Origin: Streptomyces griseus
GTDB taxonomy: Bacteria; Actinomycetota; Actinomycetes; Streptomycetales; Streptomycetaceae
Length of the DNA stretch: 64,000 nt
Direction of reading: 5' to 3'
Assembly: GCF_900460065.1 (NCBI RefSeq)
Contig: NZ_UAVD01000039.1
Span: forward strand, 124,001-188,000
A model generated the notes under the pieces. That model searched no databases. It was not told the origin of the DNA and saw only the letters and a program-made list of their open reading frames with translations. A program made the position numbers and the translations under genes. Below, in pieces: positions 10,658-18,028 of the stretch; within the stretch, counting starts at the first letter, position 1, and each line of letters begins with the position of its first letter.

Positions 10658-11364
10658 GCACGGAAGCACTCGCGGTCCTCGCCGTCACGGTGGCGGTCGC
10701 CGCGTTCGTCCAGGGCAGCAGCGGTCTCGGCTTCGCGCTGATCGTCGCGCCCGTGGCCGGGATGCTCGATCCCGGTCTGCTCCCGGTGTTCGTCCTGGCG
10801 GCCATGATCCCGCTCAACCTGTACGTCGCCTGGCGTGAGCGCGCCTCGATCGACCTGCGCGGCGCGGGCTGGATCACCGGGGCCCGGCTGGCCGCCACGC
10901 CCGCCGGGCTCGCGCTGCTCTGGTTGATCCCGGACCGCAGCATCGGCCTGTTCGTCGGGATCGCCACCGTGCTGGCCGCGGTGGTGAGCCTGGTCGCCCC
11001 CGCCTTCACCCCCGGCCGGGCGGCGTACCTCGGGGCGGGCGTGGTGACCGGGCTGACGGAGACCGCGACCGGAGTCGGCGGCCCCCCGCTCGCACTCGTC
11101 TACCAGCACCGGCCGCCCGCGGAACTGCGCTCGACCGTCGCCGCCTGCTTCCTGGTCGGCGAAGTGGCCTCGCTGGGGCTGCTGTTCGCGACGGGGGAGG
11201 GCGAGCCCGGACACCTGGGTCTCGCGGTGGCGATGCTGCCGGTGATCGCCGTCGGCGCGTGGCTGAGCCGGCTGGTGCACCACCGGCTGGACGCGCGCCG
11301 CATGCGGCTGTGCGTACTCGTCTTCGCCCTGGTCTCCGGCCTCGTCCTCATGCTGGGGCTGTGA
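10654..11364 (+). CDS. TauE/SafE-family membrane exporter
   Basis: This 236-residue membrane protein has about seven to eight hydrophobic helices and the TauE/SafE pattern (AFVQGSSGLGFALIVAP at the N-terminus and GLTETATGVGGPPLAL in the second half). The family exports small anions such as sulfite or sulfoacetate, and many members have unknown substrates. The GTG start at 10654 overlaps the amidohydrolase stop as GTGA, so it is the third gene of the permease operon. It might export a by-product of the pathway, but that is a guess. Its 3' end overlaps the convergent lacI-type gene by 17 nt. Confidence 0.85.
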   Translation: MSTEALAVLAVTVAVAAFVQGSSGLGFALIVAPVAGMLDPGLLPVFVLAAMIPLNLYVAWRERASIDLRGAGWITGARLAATPAGLALLWLIPDRSIGLFVGIATVLAAVVSLVAPAFTPGRAAYLGAGVVTGLTETATGVGGPPLALVYQHRPPAELRSTVAACFLVGEVASLGLLFATGEGEPGHLGLAVAMLPVIAVGAWLSRLVHHRLDARRMRLCVLVFALVSGLVLMLGL

Positions 11365-12391
11365 CCCGGAGCGACGAGGCACGCGGAACGATCCGCGGTT
11401 CGGGCGCCGCCGCCACCGTGGCGGCGGCGCCCTCACCGCGCAGCCGGCCGAGCAGCAGATCCACGGCGGCTGCCGCCGCGCTGTCCAGGTGGAGGTCCAC
11501 GGCGGTCAGCGGCGGCTCGCAGGTCCGCGCACGCAGCCCGTCGTACCGGGTGACGACCATGACGTCGCCCGGTACGGAACGCCCGCTGTCCCGGATCGCC
11601 CGCACCGCGCCCACCGCGAACGCGTCCACCAGGGCGCAGACCGCGTCGGTCCGGGGGTGCTCAGCCAGCAGGGCGGCACAACTCTCGTACCCGGCCTGTT
11701 CGCCGCCCGCCTCCGGGGCGCTCGCCACGACGGGCTCCCAGCCGTACCGCTCGGCGACCCGCTCGTACGCGGCTCGCGCGTCGACCGAGGAGTGGCGCGA
11801 GGCGGAGCCGACGATCAGCGCGGGCCGGCGGGCGCCCTGCTCGCGCAGATGCGCGAACAGCAGCTCGGCGACCGGCCCGCCGCGCAGATCGACGTACGGC
11901 GACGTGTCGTCCGGCGACACCGGCCGCCCCAGCGACACGTACGGCAGGCCCCGCTCCCTCAACTGCGCCGCAGCGGCGTCGTTCACGTCCGGCTCGACGA
12001 CGATGGCGCCGTCGATGTCGACGGAGTACAGGGCGGAACCCGACTGCACGGGCGGTACGAGCACCAGGGCGTAGCCGTGCAGCAGCGCGCTCTCCGCGGC
12101 GGCGGCGGCGATCTCCATGTAGAACCCGAGCCGCGACGGCCCGCCGGCCACCGCGAACGGCATCGAGGAGGCGAGCGCGATGGCCTTCGCCTCCCCCCGG
12201 CGCAGCCGCTGGGCCCGGAGGTTGGGCCGGTATCCGAGCTCGGCGGCGACCCGCTTGATGCGTTCCCTGGTCCGCGGATCGACCTTTCCGATCCCGTTGA
12301 GGGCGTGGGAGACCGTCGTACGCGACACCTCGGCGACCCGCGCGACATCGGCGATCGTCGGTGGCCGCGAGCCGGGACCGGAGGTGGGCAT
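11348..12391 (-). CDS. LacI-family transcriptional repressor
   Basis: This 347-residue protein has the LacI helix-turn-helix at about residues 12-58 (TIADVARVAEVSRTTVSHAL, then GYRPNLRAQRLRRG) and a periplasmic-binding-protein-like effector domain after it. The recognition helix TTVSHALNG resembles that of PurR, whose operators also centre on CG flanked by A/T-rich arms. ATG 12391 is preceded by AAGGAG at a 9-nt spacing. The gene converges on the permease operon and overlaps its last gene by 17 nt. It is the obvious candidate to bind the tandem palindrome at 7631-7662, with a purine-related ligand as inducer. Both points are inferred. Confidence 0.92.
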   Translation of the reverse strand: MPTSGPGSRPPTIADVARVAEVSRTTVSHALNGIGKVDPRTRERIKRVAAELGYRPNLRAQRLRRGEAKAIALASSMPFAVAGGPSRLGFYMEIAAAAAESALLHGYALVLVPPVQSGSALYSVDIDGAIVVEPDVNDAAAAQLRERGLPYVSLGRPVSPDDTSPYVDLRGGPVAELLFAHLREQGARRPALIVGSASRHSSVDARAAYERVAERYGWEPVVASAPEAGGEQAGYESCAALLAEHPRTDAVCALVDAFAVGAVRAIRDSGRSVPGDVMVVTRYDGLRARTCEPPLTAVDLHLDSAAAAAVDLLLGRLRGEGAAATVAAAPEPRIVPRASSLRVTAPA

Positions 12392-12606
12392 CGACGGACA
12401 CTCCTTGCGGGCTGAGGACGGGGCACCCCATCTTCGCCCACCGGCCTCCCCGAGCGGCGCCCAGCAGCGGAACGGCCGACGGGCCGCCGCCCCCGACGCC
12501 CCGGACGTTCCGGCACGGGTACGAGCTGGACGCTCCGGGACTTCCGGCACCGGTACGACCTGAATGCTCCGGACGCTCCCGGACCGGCACCGGCGCCGCC
12601 ACCCGC

Positions 12607-12720
12607 TCAAGCCTCCGGAAGCCTCGGCCCCACCACCCCCGCGATGATCGCCTCGACACACGCGAGCCGGGCCGCCGAAGCGGCCTCGCCCTGCACGATG
12701 CCGGCGGTGACGCCCCCCCC
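12607..12720 (-). pseudogene. possible C-terminal remnant of a lost gene
   Basis: Between the lacI-type start and the SDR stop, the minus strand encodes about 37 residues (for example VTAGIVQGEAASAARLACVE, then AIIAGVVGPRLPEA and stop) with protein-like composition and GC3 bias but no start codon or ribosome site. A run of eight C residues marks its upstream edge. It looks like the tail of a degraded gene, although a chance ORF cannot be excluded. I do not recognise the family. The rest of 12392-12606 shows nothing definite. Confidence 0.25.
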
Positions 12721-12727
12721 GCCGCGC

Positions 12728-13468
12728 TCAGGCGGTGTAGCCACCGTCGACCGCCAATGAGGTGCCGGTGATCCACTGGGCGTCCGGGCCGGCGAGGAAG
12801 GCGACGGCCTTCGCGGTGTCCGCCCCCGCGCCCAGCACCTTCGCCGCGGTCCTCAGCCGCTCCTCCTCGGCCTCGTCCGTGCCGTCCGGGTTCATGTCGG
12901 TGACGGTGGGCCCGGGGTCCACGATGTTCGCGGTGATCCCCTTGGGCGCCACGTCATGGGCCAGGCCCTTGGTGAAGCCGATCAGCGCCGACTTGCTCAT
13001 GGCGTACAGCGTGACGTCCGGGACGGGCACGCGGCTGGCCCAGCAGCTGCCGATGCTGATGACGCGGCCGCCGTGCCCCAGGTGGGGGACGGCCGCCTGG
13101 GTGGCCAGGAAGACGGCGCGCACGTGGACGGCGAGCGTGCGGTCGATCTCCTCCAGCGTCACGCCCTCGATCGGCCCGTACGGGAAGACCCCGGCGTTGT
13201 TCACCAGGATGTCGAGCCCGCCGAGCTCCGCCACGGTCCGCTCCACGGACCCGACGACGGCCGCCGGGTCCGCGCTGTCGGCCCGGATGGCCACGCCCCT
13301 GCGCCCGAGGGCCTCGATCGCCGTGACGACCTCCTGGGCCCGGTCGGCCGCGTTCACGTACGTCAGGGCGACATCCGCGCCCTCCTCCGCCAGTCGTAGG
13401 GCGGTCGCGGCACCGATGCCGCGGCTTCCCCCCGTCACCAGTGCCACCTTGTCCGCAAGCTGAGGCAT
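12728..13468 (-). CDS. SDR-family NAD(P)-dependent oxidoreductase
   Basis: This 246-residue short-chain dehydrogenase is of the classical FabG-like type. It has the nucleotide-binding TGGSRGIG (about 12-19), the NNAG motif (about 90), a catalytic Ser in ISIGSCWAS and the YxxxK pair in YAMSKSAL. The C-terminus ends TGTSLAVDGGYTA, as in typical members. The substrate is unknown. It is divergently transcribed from a TetR-family gene with one shared operator-like dyad between them, the standard layout in which the TetR protein represses the SDR gene and itself. Confidence 0.93.
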   Translation of the reverse strand: MPQLADKVALVTGGSRGIGAATALRLAEEGADVALTYVNAADRAQEVVTAIEALGRRGVAIRADSADPAAVVGSVERTVAELGGLDILVNNAGVFPYGPIEGVTLEEIDRTLAVHVRAVFLATQAAVPHLGHGGRVISIGSCWASRVPVPDVTLYAMSKSALIGFTKGLAHDVAPKGITANIVDPGPTVTDMNPDGTDEAEEERLRTAAKVLGAGADTAKAVAFLAGPDAQWITGTSLAVDGGYTA

Positions 13469-13497
13469 CTCGCTCCATCCACGCCGGGGTTGATTTC

Positions 13498-13513
13498 TGG
13501 GTCGAACGATCCA
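13498..13513. promoter_or_regulatory. candidate TetR operator between SDR and tetR genes
   Basis: The sequence TGGGTCGAACGATCCA is a 16-bp dyad with 12 of 16 positions symmetrical (TGGRTCGWWCGAYCCA). It lies in the 101-bp gap between the divergent start codons, inside an unusually A/T-rich patch. A -35-like TTGATT (13490-13495) overlaps it on the plus strand. Confidence 0.55.
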
Positions 13514-13569
13514 AAAATACTCAACAGGCAGGATGACCGGGGGTCAACCCCCCCCACGAGGAGGCAGGC

Positions 13570-14190
13570 ATGGCCGAGAAAGGCCGACCGCGCGCGTTCG
13601 ACCGGGCGGCGGCGCTGCGGCGCGCGATGGTGACGTTCTGGGAGCTCGGTTACGAGGGCACGAAGCTCACGGACCTGACCGCCGCCATGGGAATCAACTC
13701 CGCCAGCCTGTACAACACCTTCGGTTCGAAGGAGCGGTTGTACCGAGAGGCCGTCGCGCTGTACGACCGCACCGCGGGCTCGGCGACCAACCGCGCGCTG
13801 CGCGGGGCGCCGACGGCGCGGGCCGCGGTGGAGGCCATGCTGCGCGGCAACGTCGACACCTTCGCCGACCCGGAGACCCCGAGCGGCTGCATGATCGTGC
13901 TGTCGGCCACGAACTGTTCGCACCAGAACAGGAAGGTCGCCGAGCACCTGGCCGAGTGGCGGCGGACCTCGGTCGCCGAGCTGGAGAAACGGCTGGAGCG
14001 GGCCGTGGAGGAGGGGGAGTTGGAGCCCGGGACGGACGTCGCGGCGATCGCCGCCTTCTACGCGACCATCCTGCACGGGCTGTCGATAGAGGCCCGCGAC
14101 GGCGTGCCCCTGGAGCGGCTCCGTTCCACCGTGGACCACGCCGTGGCCCTGTGGGACTCCTTGGTGCGGCAGCCGGCCGGGCGGGGGTGA
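13570..14190 (+). CDS. TetR-family transcriptional regulator
   Basis: This 206-residue regulator begins with AEKGRPRAFDRAAALRRAMV and a TetR helix-turn-helix (about 10-55) with the recognition segment GINSASLYNTFGSKERLYREA. The C-terminal half matches the TetR_C class of the YxaF/AcrR-like group often paired with SDR genes. GAGGAGG lies 5 nt before the ATG. The shared dyad at 13498-13513 suggests autoregulation and repression of the SDR gene. The effector is unknown. Confidence 0.93.
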   Translation: MAEKGRPRAFDRAAALRRAMVTFWELGYEGTKLTDLTAAMGINSASLYNTFGSKERLYREAVALYDRTAGSATNRALRGAPTARAAVEAMLRGNVDTFADPETPSGCMIVLSATNCSHQNRKVAEHLAEWRRTSVAELEKRLERAVEEGELEPGTDVAAIAAFYATILHGLSIEARDGVPLERLRSTVDHAVALWDSLVRQPAGRG

Positions 14191-14373
14191 GGGGCGCGTC
14201 CGGCCGCATCAGGGCCGGATGCCCCCTGGCGCGCCGGGCCGGGTCACCCGCGGGCGGCTGTTCCTTCGACCGCCTTGGTGTGGGCGAGGAGCGGTTCCTC
14301 GATGGCGTCCGGGTCGTCGACGCCTGCTGCCGGGTACCCCGGGATCAGGGGGTTGGTCTCTCTTCCGGGCCCC

Positions 14374-14407
14374 GCGGGGCCCGCCGTCACATCCCGGCGG
14401 GCCCCGC
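14374..14407. terminator. bidirectional terminator hairpin, 13-bp stem
   Basis: GCGGGGCCCGCCG (14374-14386) pairs perfectly with CGGCGGGCCCCGC (14395-14407) around an 8-nt loop. It separates the converging tetR and GNAT genes. Confidence 0.75.
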
Positions 14408-14421
14408 GAGCGCCCAGGACC

Positions 14422-15045
14422 TCAGGCGGCCGGGTGCCGGGCCGCCGTCCGTCCGTCGTCAGGTGCCGTGACGCCCGGCAGCCCGGGCGCGGACGCCGAC
14501 GCGGGCAGGGCCCCGGACCGGGGGCACACGTGGAGGGCCGCCTCCTTGTGCGGCAGCCGTACCGTTCTCACCCAGGACATCCCGGCCCGCTCCATCACCC
14601 GGCGGCAGGCCAGGTTGCGTACGTCGGGTTCGGCGGCGACGCGTTCCGCCTCGGGGAAGTGCCGGAACAGGGTCCGCACCAGGTCCGAGACGAACGCCGT
14701 GCCCAGCCCGCGACCGGTCAGCGTCCGGTCGACGATCGCCAGGTGGAAACCGAGGTCGTGCCGGCTCCAGGGCTGGAACGAGGCGATGTTGGAGTGCAGC
14801 GGCCGGTAGACCTCGATGTAGGCGAACCGCTTGCCCTCGTACGTGACCTGGAACGGCCCGCCCTCCTCGCTCGCGTGCAGGCGGCGCAGCTCCTCGCTCC
14901 AGCGCTCCGGGGGCCAGTCCTGGTGCCAGGTCTCCACGAGGTACTCCTGGCCCATCCAGCGGGACAGCAGGCGTCCCTCCTCCGGAGTGCCGCTGAGCGG
15001 ACGGGCGGCCCAGGGCGGGGGCAGATCCAGTCGGTCGGCGATCAC
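14422..15045 (-). CDS. GNAT acyltransferase of the siderophore (IucB/MbtK-like) type
   Basis: The 207-residue protein has the pattern of the acetyltransferase subfamily that N-acylates hydroxylated lysine or diamines in siderophore synthesis. Matching stretches are LSRWMGQEYLVETW, then WSEELRRLHASEEGGPFQV, FAYIEVYRP, the cofactor loop TGRGLGTAFVSDLVRTLF and the C-terminal ERAGMSWVRTVRLPHKEAAL. No other siderophore gene is adjacent, and I find no iron box upstream, so this is an orphan. The downstream-facing MFS exporter at 15314 is EntS-like, which makes siderophore handling plausible. The GTG start at 15045 has GAGGAAAG upstream. The last 30 residues are low-complexity Ala/Pro. Confidence 0.8.
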   Translation of the reverse strand: MIADRLDLPPPWAARPLSGTPEEGRLLSRWMGQEYLVETWHQDWPPERWSEELRRLHASEEGGPFQVTYEGKRFAYIEVYRPLHSNIASFQPWSRHDLGFHLAIVDRTLTGRGLGTAFVSDLVRTLFRHFPEAERVAAEPDVRNLACRRVMERAGMSWVRTVRLPHKEAALHVCPRSGALPASASAPGLPGVTAPDDGRTAARHPAA

Positions 15046-15062
15046 GACTTTCCTCTCTCCTG

Positions 15063-15100
15063 AAGGTGTGCGTGCTCCCTCAAGGTGTGCGTGCTCCCTC
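15063..15100. repeat. 19-bp perfect direct duplication upstream of the GNAT gene
   Basis: AAGGTGTGCGTGCTCCCTC occurs at 15063-15081 and again at 15082-15100 with no mismatch, just upstream of the GNAT start. It is a recent duplication or a short VNTR in the 5' region. Confidence 0.85.
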
Positions 15101-15302
15101 GGCCTCCGTGCCGACCAGCCTTGATCAAGAGGAAGGACCCGTCAAGAAAACGGCCGAATCGGGTGTATAGAGGGGCCAAAAGCCGTTCGTGTAGCGCTTT
15201 CCCCGCAGATCTCCCGCCGCACGGCGTGGTGTCCGGCTTTCCGGCGCGCGGTGGCGACTGAGGAGTCCCGGGGCGGGCGGCCGGCCCCGGGGCGGGCGCG
15301 GC

Positions 15303-15308
15303 TAACAT
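15303..15308 (+). promoter_or_regulatory. -10 element of a leaderless MFS gene
   Basis: TAACAT ends 5 nt before the GTG start at 15314, and no ribosome site exists, so transcription probably begins at the start codon. No convincing -35 element is present. Confidence 0.5.
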
Positions 15309-15313
15309 CCCCT

Positions 15314-16579
15314 GTGACCGAAACGACCGAACCGCCTGGCCGCCGCACCCCCATATTCGCCGACCTCACCCCGCTGCGGCTCTCGCCCGACTACCGGCGG
15401 CTCTGGTTCGGGAACACCGTCTCCTGGATCGGCCAGGGCATGACGTCGCTGGCGGTCTCGCTCCAGGTCTACGACATCACCGGGTCCGCGTTCTCCGTGG
15501 GACTCATCGGGTTCTGCTCACTCGTCCCGCTGGTCGTCTTCGGGCTCTACGGCGGGGCCGTCGCCGACACCTTCGACCGGCGCAGGCTCGGCCTGTTCAG
15601 CGCCGCCGGGTCGTTTCTGCTGTCCGTCGTCCTCGTGGCGGCGACGGTCGTCGGCGTCGAACGGGTCGGGCTGCTGTACGCGGTCGTCGCCCTCCAGGCC
15701 GTCTGCTTCGCCCTCAACGCACCCGCCCGCTCCTCGATGATCGCCCGGCTGCTCCCGGCCGAGCAGCTGCCCGCCGCCAACGCGCTGAACTCCATCACCA
15801 CCACGACCGGCATGCTCGTCGGTCCCATGCTGGGGGGCCTGATCGTCGGCTGGTGGGGCTACCGCTCCGCGTACACCGTGGACGCCGTCTGCTTCACCGC
15901 CTCCCTGTACGCGATGTGGCGGCTGCCCTCGATGCTGCCCGACCGCAAGGAGGGGGAGACGGGCAAGCGGGCCTCCGTCCTGGACGGGCTGCGGTTCCTC
16001 GGGACCCGGCCGAACCTGCGGATGACCTTCTTCACCGACCTGTGCGCGATGGTCCTCGCCCACCCGCGCGCCCTCTTCCCGGTCGTCGCCGTCCTCTGGT
16101 ACGGGGGTGACGCCCGGACCACCGGGATGCTCGTCGCCGCCCCGGCCCTCGGCGCGCTGCTCGGCGGCGTGTTCTCCGGCTGGCTCGGCCGGATCCGGCG
16201 GCACGGGCTCGCGATCCTGCTGGCCGTCGGCTCGTGGGGCGTCGCCATCGCCGTCTTCGGGCTCACCCGCAACCTCTGGCTGGGGCTGCTGTTCCTGGCA
16301 CTCGCCGGCTGTGCGGACACCGTCTCCATGGTCTTCCGCAACACGATGCTCCAGGCGGCCGTGCCCGACGAGATGCGCGGCCGGCTCCAGGGCGTCTTCA
16401 TCGTCGTCGTGGCGGGCGGCCCCCGCCTCGGGGACTTCCTGGCGGGCTCGGTGGCCGACCTCGCCACCCCCGCCGTCGCCGTCACCGGGGGCGGCGTCCT
16501 GTGCGTGACCGGCGTGGCCCTGCTCGCGCTGAAGTGGCGGGCCTTCGCCCGCTACGACGCCCGCGACCCGCAGCCCTAG
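15314..16579 (+). CDS. MFS exporter, EntS (enterobactin exporter)-like
   Basis: This 421-residue transporter of the MFS_3/EntS family has about 12 hydrophobic segments. After a short hydrophilic start it reads LSPDYRRLWFGNTVSWIGQG, the family opening, then the loop GGAVADTFDRRRL between helices 2 and 3. EntS-type exporters move siderophores, drugs or metabolites out of the cell with proton exchange. GTG 15314 is preferred over the in-frame ATG 15251 because a -10-like TAACAT sits just upstream (leaderless) and the family core begins soon after. It diverges from a siderophore-type acyltransferase gene, which hints at a siderophore role. The last 21 bp are duplicated beyond the stop. Confidence 0.87.
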   Translation: MTETTEPPGRRTPIFADLTPLRLSPDYRRLWFGNTVSWIGQGMTSLAVSLQVYDITGSAFSVGLIGFCSLVPLVVFGLYGGAVADTFDRRRLGLFSAAGSFLLSVVLVAATVVGVERVGLLYAVVALQAVCFALNAPARSSMIARLLPAEQLPAANALNSITTTTGMLVGPMLGGLIVGWWGYRSAYTVDAVCFTASLYAMWRLPSMLPDRKEGETGKRASVLDGLRFLGTRPNLRMTFFTDLCAMVLAHPRALFPVVAVLWYGGDARTTGMLVAAPALGALLGGVFSGWLGRIRRHGLAILLAVGSWGVAIAVFGLTRNLWLGLLFLALAGCADTVSMVFRNTMLQAAVPDEMRGRLQGVFIVVVAGGPRLGDFLAGSVADLATPAVAVTGGGVLCVTGVALLALKWRAFARYDARDPQP

Positions 16580-16601
16580 CCGACGCCCGCGACCCGCAGC
16601 C
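16555..16601. repeat. 21-bp direct repeat across the MFS stop codon
   Basis: The final coding 21 bp (16555-16575) recur exactly at 16581-16601, on the other side of the TAG stop. The copy suggests a short slippage or duplication event. Confidence 0.8.
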
Positions 16602-16678
16602 GTTGCCGTCGCTGTTGCCCGAGCCCGAGCCCCGGTCCGAGCCCGTAACCCTGGCCGACCCGGCCGCCGGCCGCCCCC

Positions 16679-18028
16679 TCAGCTCACGATCGAGCGGGCG
16701 ATGCCCAGGTCCACGAGATCCTGCGGGCGCAGCCGCAACTGGTCGGCGGTGGCGCCGGTCTCCGACGGCGGTCGCTTGAGGATCGCGGCGGCCGGTTCCG
16801 GGGCGATGACGGAGAAGTAGCTGTCCGCCGTGACATGGGTGTTGTCCGGCGCCGCGAGAGCCAGCGCCCCGCCCGAGCCGCCCTCGCCGATCACCAGGGT
16901 GGTCACCGGCACCCGGACCGCCGCGATCGCGGCGAACGTCTCCGCGATGGCCGCGCCCGCCCCGGCCCGTTCCGCCTCGGCGTCGTTGGCCGCGCCCGGG
17001 GTGTCGACGAGGGTGAGGACGGGGACTTTGAGCCGGTCCGCGAGCCGGATGGTCCGGGCCGCCGCGCGGTACCCGGCCGGGCGGGTCGGCGTCCCGCACT
17101 GTGCGACGTACGCCACGGGGCTGCCGTCCGCGCGCAGCCCGAAGCCGCACAGCAGCCCCGGGTCCGTCGAGCCGCACCGGTCCCCGTGGAGCGGGAGCCT
17201 GGCGGCGAAGTAGTCGGCCAGATACGCCTCCGCCCGGGGGCGCCCGGGGGCGCGGGCCGCCGCCACCGCCTCCCGCCCGGTCTCCGGGAGCCGGGCCGCC
17301 GACCGTGCGCGGGGCAGCGGTGCGGCGGGGAGCGCGTCGTGCGGGCCGAGCGCGCGCAGCCAGAGCGCCACCGTCCGGGCCAGCTCGCCGGGCGGGACGA
17401 CCGCGTCCACCTGGCCCGCCGCGAACTGCCCCTCGGCGCTGTACGCGTACGGGTCCGCGTCCGCCGGCCGCACCCGGGACCCGGCGAAGCCCACCTGGGC
17501 GCCCGGCAGTGCCAGCACCACGTCGGCGCCCGCCCCCACCGTGGCCCAGCCGCCGCCGGTCGTCGGGTCGCGGACCACCGCGATCTGCGGGAGCCCGGCC
17601 GCGCGCAGCCGGGCGGAGGCCGCGGCCACCCGCTGGAGCTGGGTCAGCGCGACCATGCCCTCCTGCATCCGGCTGCCGCCGGTGGCGACGAGCGCGAGCA
17701 GGGGCAGGCGGCGGCTCAGGGCCAGTTCGTACGCGGCCGCCAGCCGGTCTCCGGTCTGCCGCCCCAACGAGCCGCCCAGGAAGCCGAATTCGAAGGCGAG
17801 GAGCACGCACGCGCGGTCGCCGACGGTCCCGGTGCCGTATACGACGGACTCCTCCTCGCCGGTCCGGGCCGCGGCCCGTTCCCGCGCCGCGTCGTACCCC
17901 GCCCAGCCGAGCGGACCGTCCGGCGGCAGGGGGCGCGACGGCGGACGGTGCTCGGTGAAGCCCGCCGCGCCGGTGAGCAGCGCGATCGTCCCCCGGGCCG
18001 TCGCCCGGGCGGGGGAGTCAGCCGGCAC
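16679..18028 (-). CDS. fused acyl-CoA carboxylase carboxyltransferase (beta+alpha)
   Basis: This 449-residue protein fuses the two crotonase-like carboxyltransferase halves of acetyl-CoA-type carboxylases. The N-terminal AccD-like half has FEFGFLGGSLG and the oxyanion turn TGGSRMQEGM (about 115-125). The C-terminal AccA-like half has TPGAANDAEAE and IGEGGSGGALALA (about 380-395). The Cys4 zinc ribbon of classical AccD is absent. Such proteins move carboxyl groups from carboxybiotin to acyl-CoA, but no biotin carboxylase or carrier gene is nearby. Its GTG start overlaps the matB end by 11 nt, so the two are co-translated. A malonate or malonyl-CoA related role is likely, with the exact reaction open. 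Confidence 0.87.
   Translation of the reverse strand: MPADSPARATARGTIALLTGAAGFTEHRPPSRPLPPDGPLGWAGYDAARERAAARTGEEESVVYGTGTVGDRACVLLAFEFGFLGGSLGRQTGDRLAAAYELALSRRLPLLALVATGGSRMQEGMVALTQLQRVAAASARLRAAGLPQIAVVRDPTTGGGWATVGAGADVVLALPGAQVGFAGSRVRPADADPYAYSAEGQFAAGQVDAVVPPGELARTVALWLRALGPHDALPAAPLPRARSAARLPETGREAVAAARAPGRPRAEAYLADYFAARLPLHGDRCGSTDPGLLCGFGLRADGSPVAYVAQCGTPTRPAGYRAAARTIRLADRLKVPVLTLVDTPGAANDAEAERAGAGAAIAETFAAIAAVRVPVTTLVIGEGGSGGALALAAPDNTHVTADSYFSVIAPEPAAAILKRPPSETGATADQLRLRPQDLVDLGIARSIVS

Noticed and set aside
14422..15200. Iron-box (DmdR1-type) control of the siderophore-like acyltransferase
   Set aside because: No TTAGGTTAGGCTAACC-like 19-bp dyad is present in the upstream DNA.
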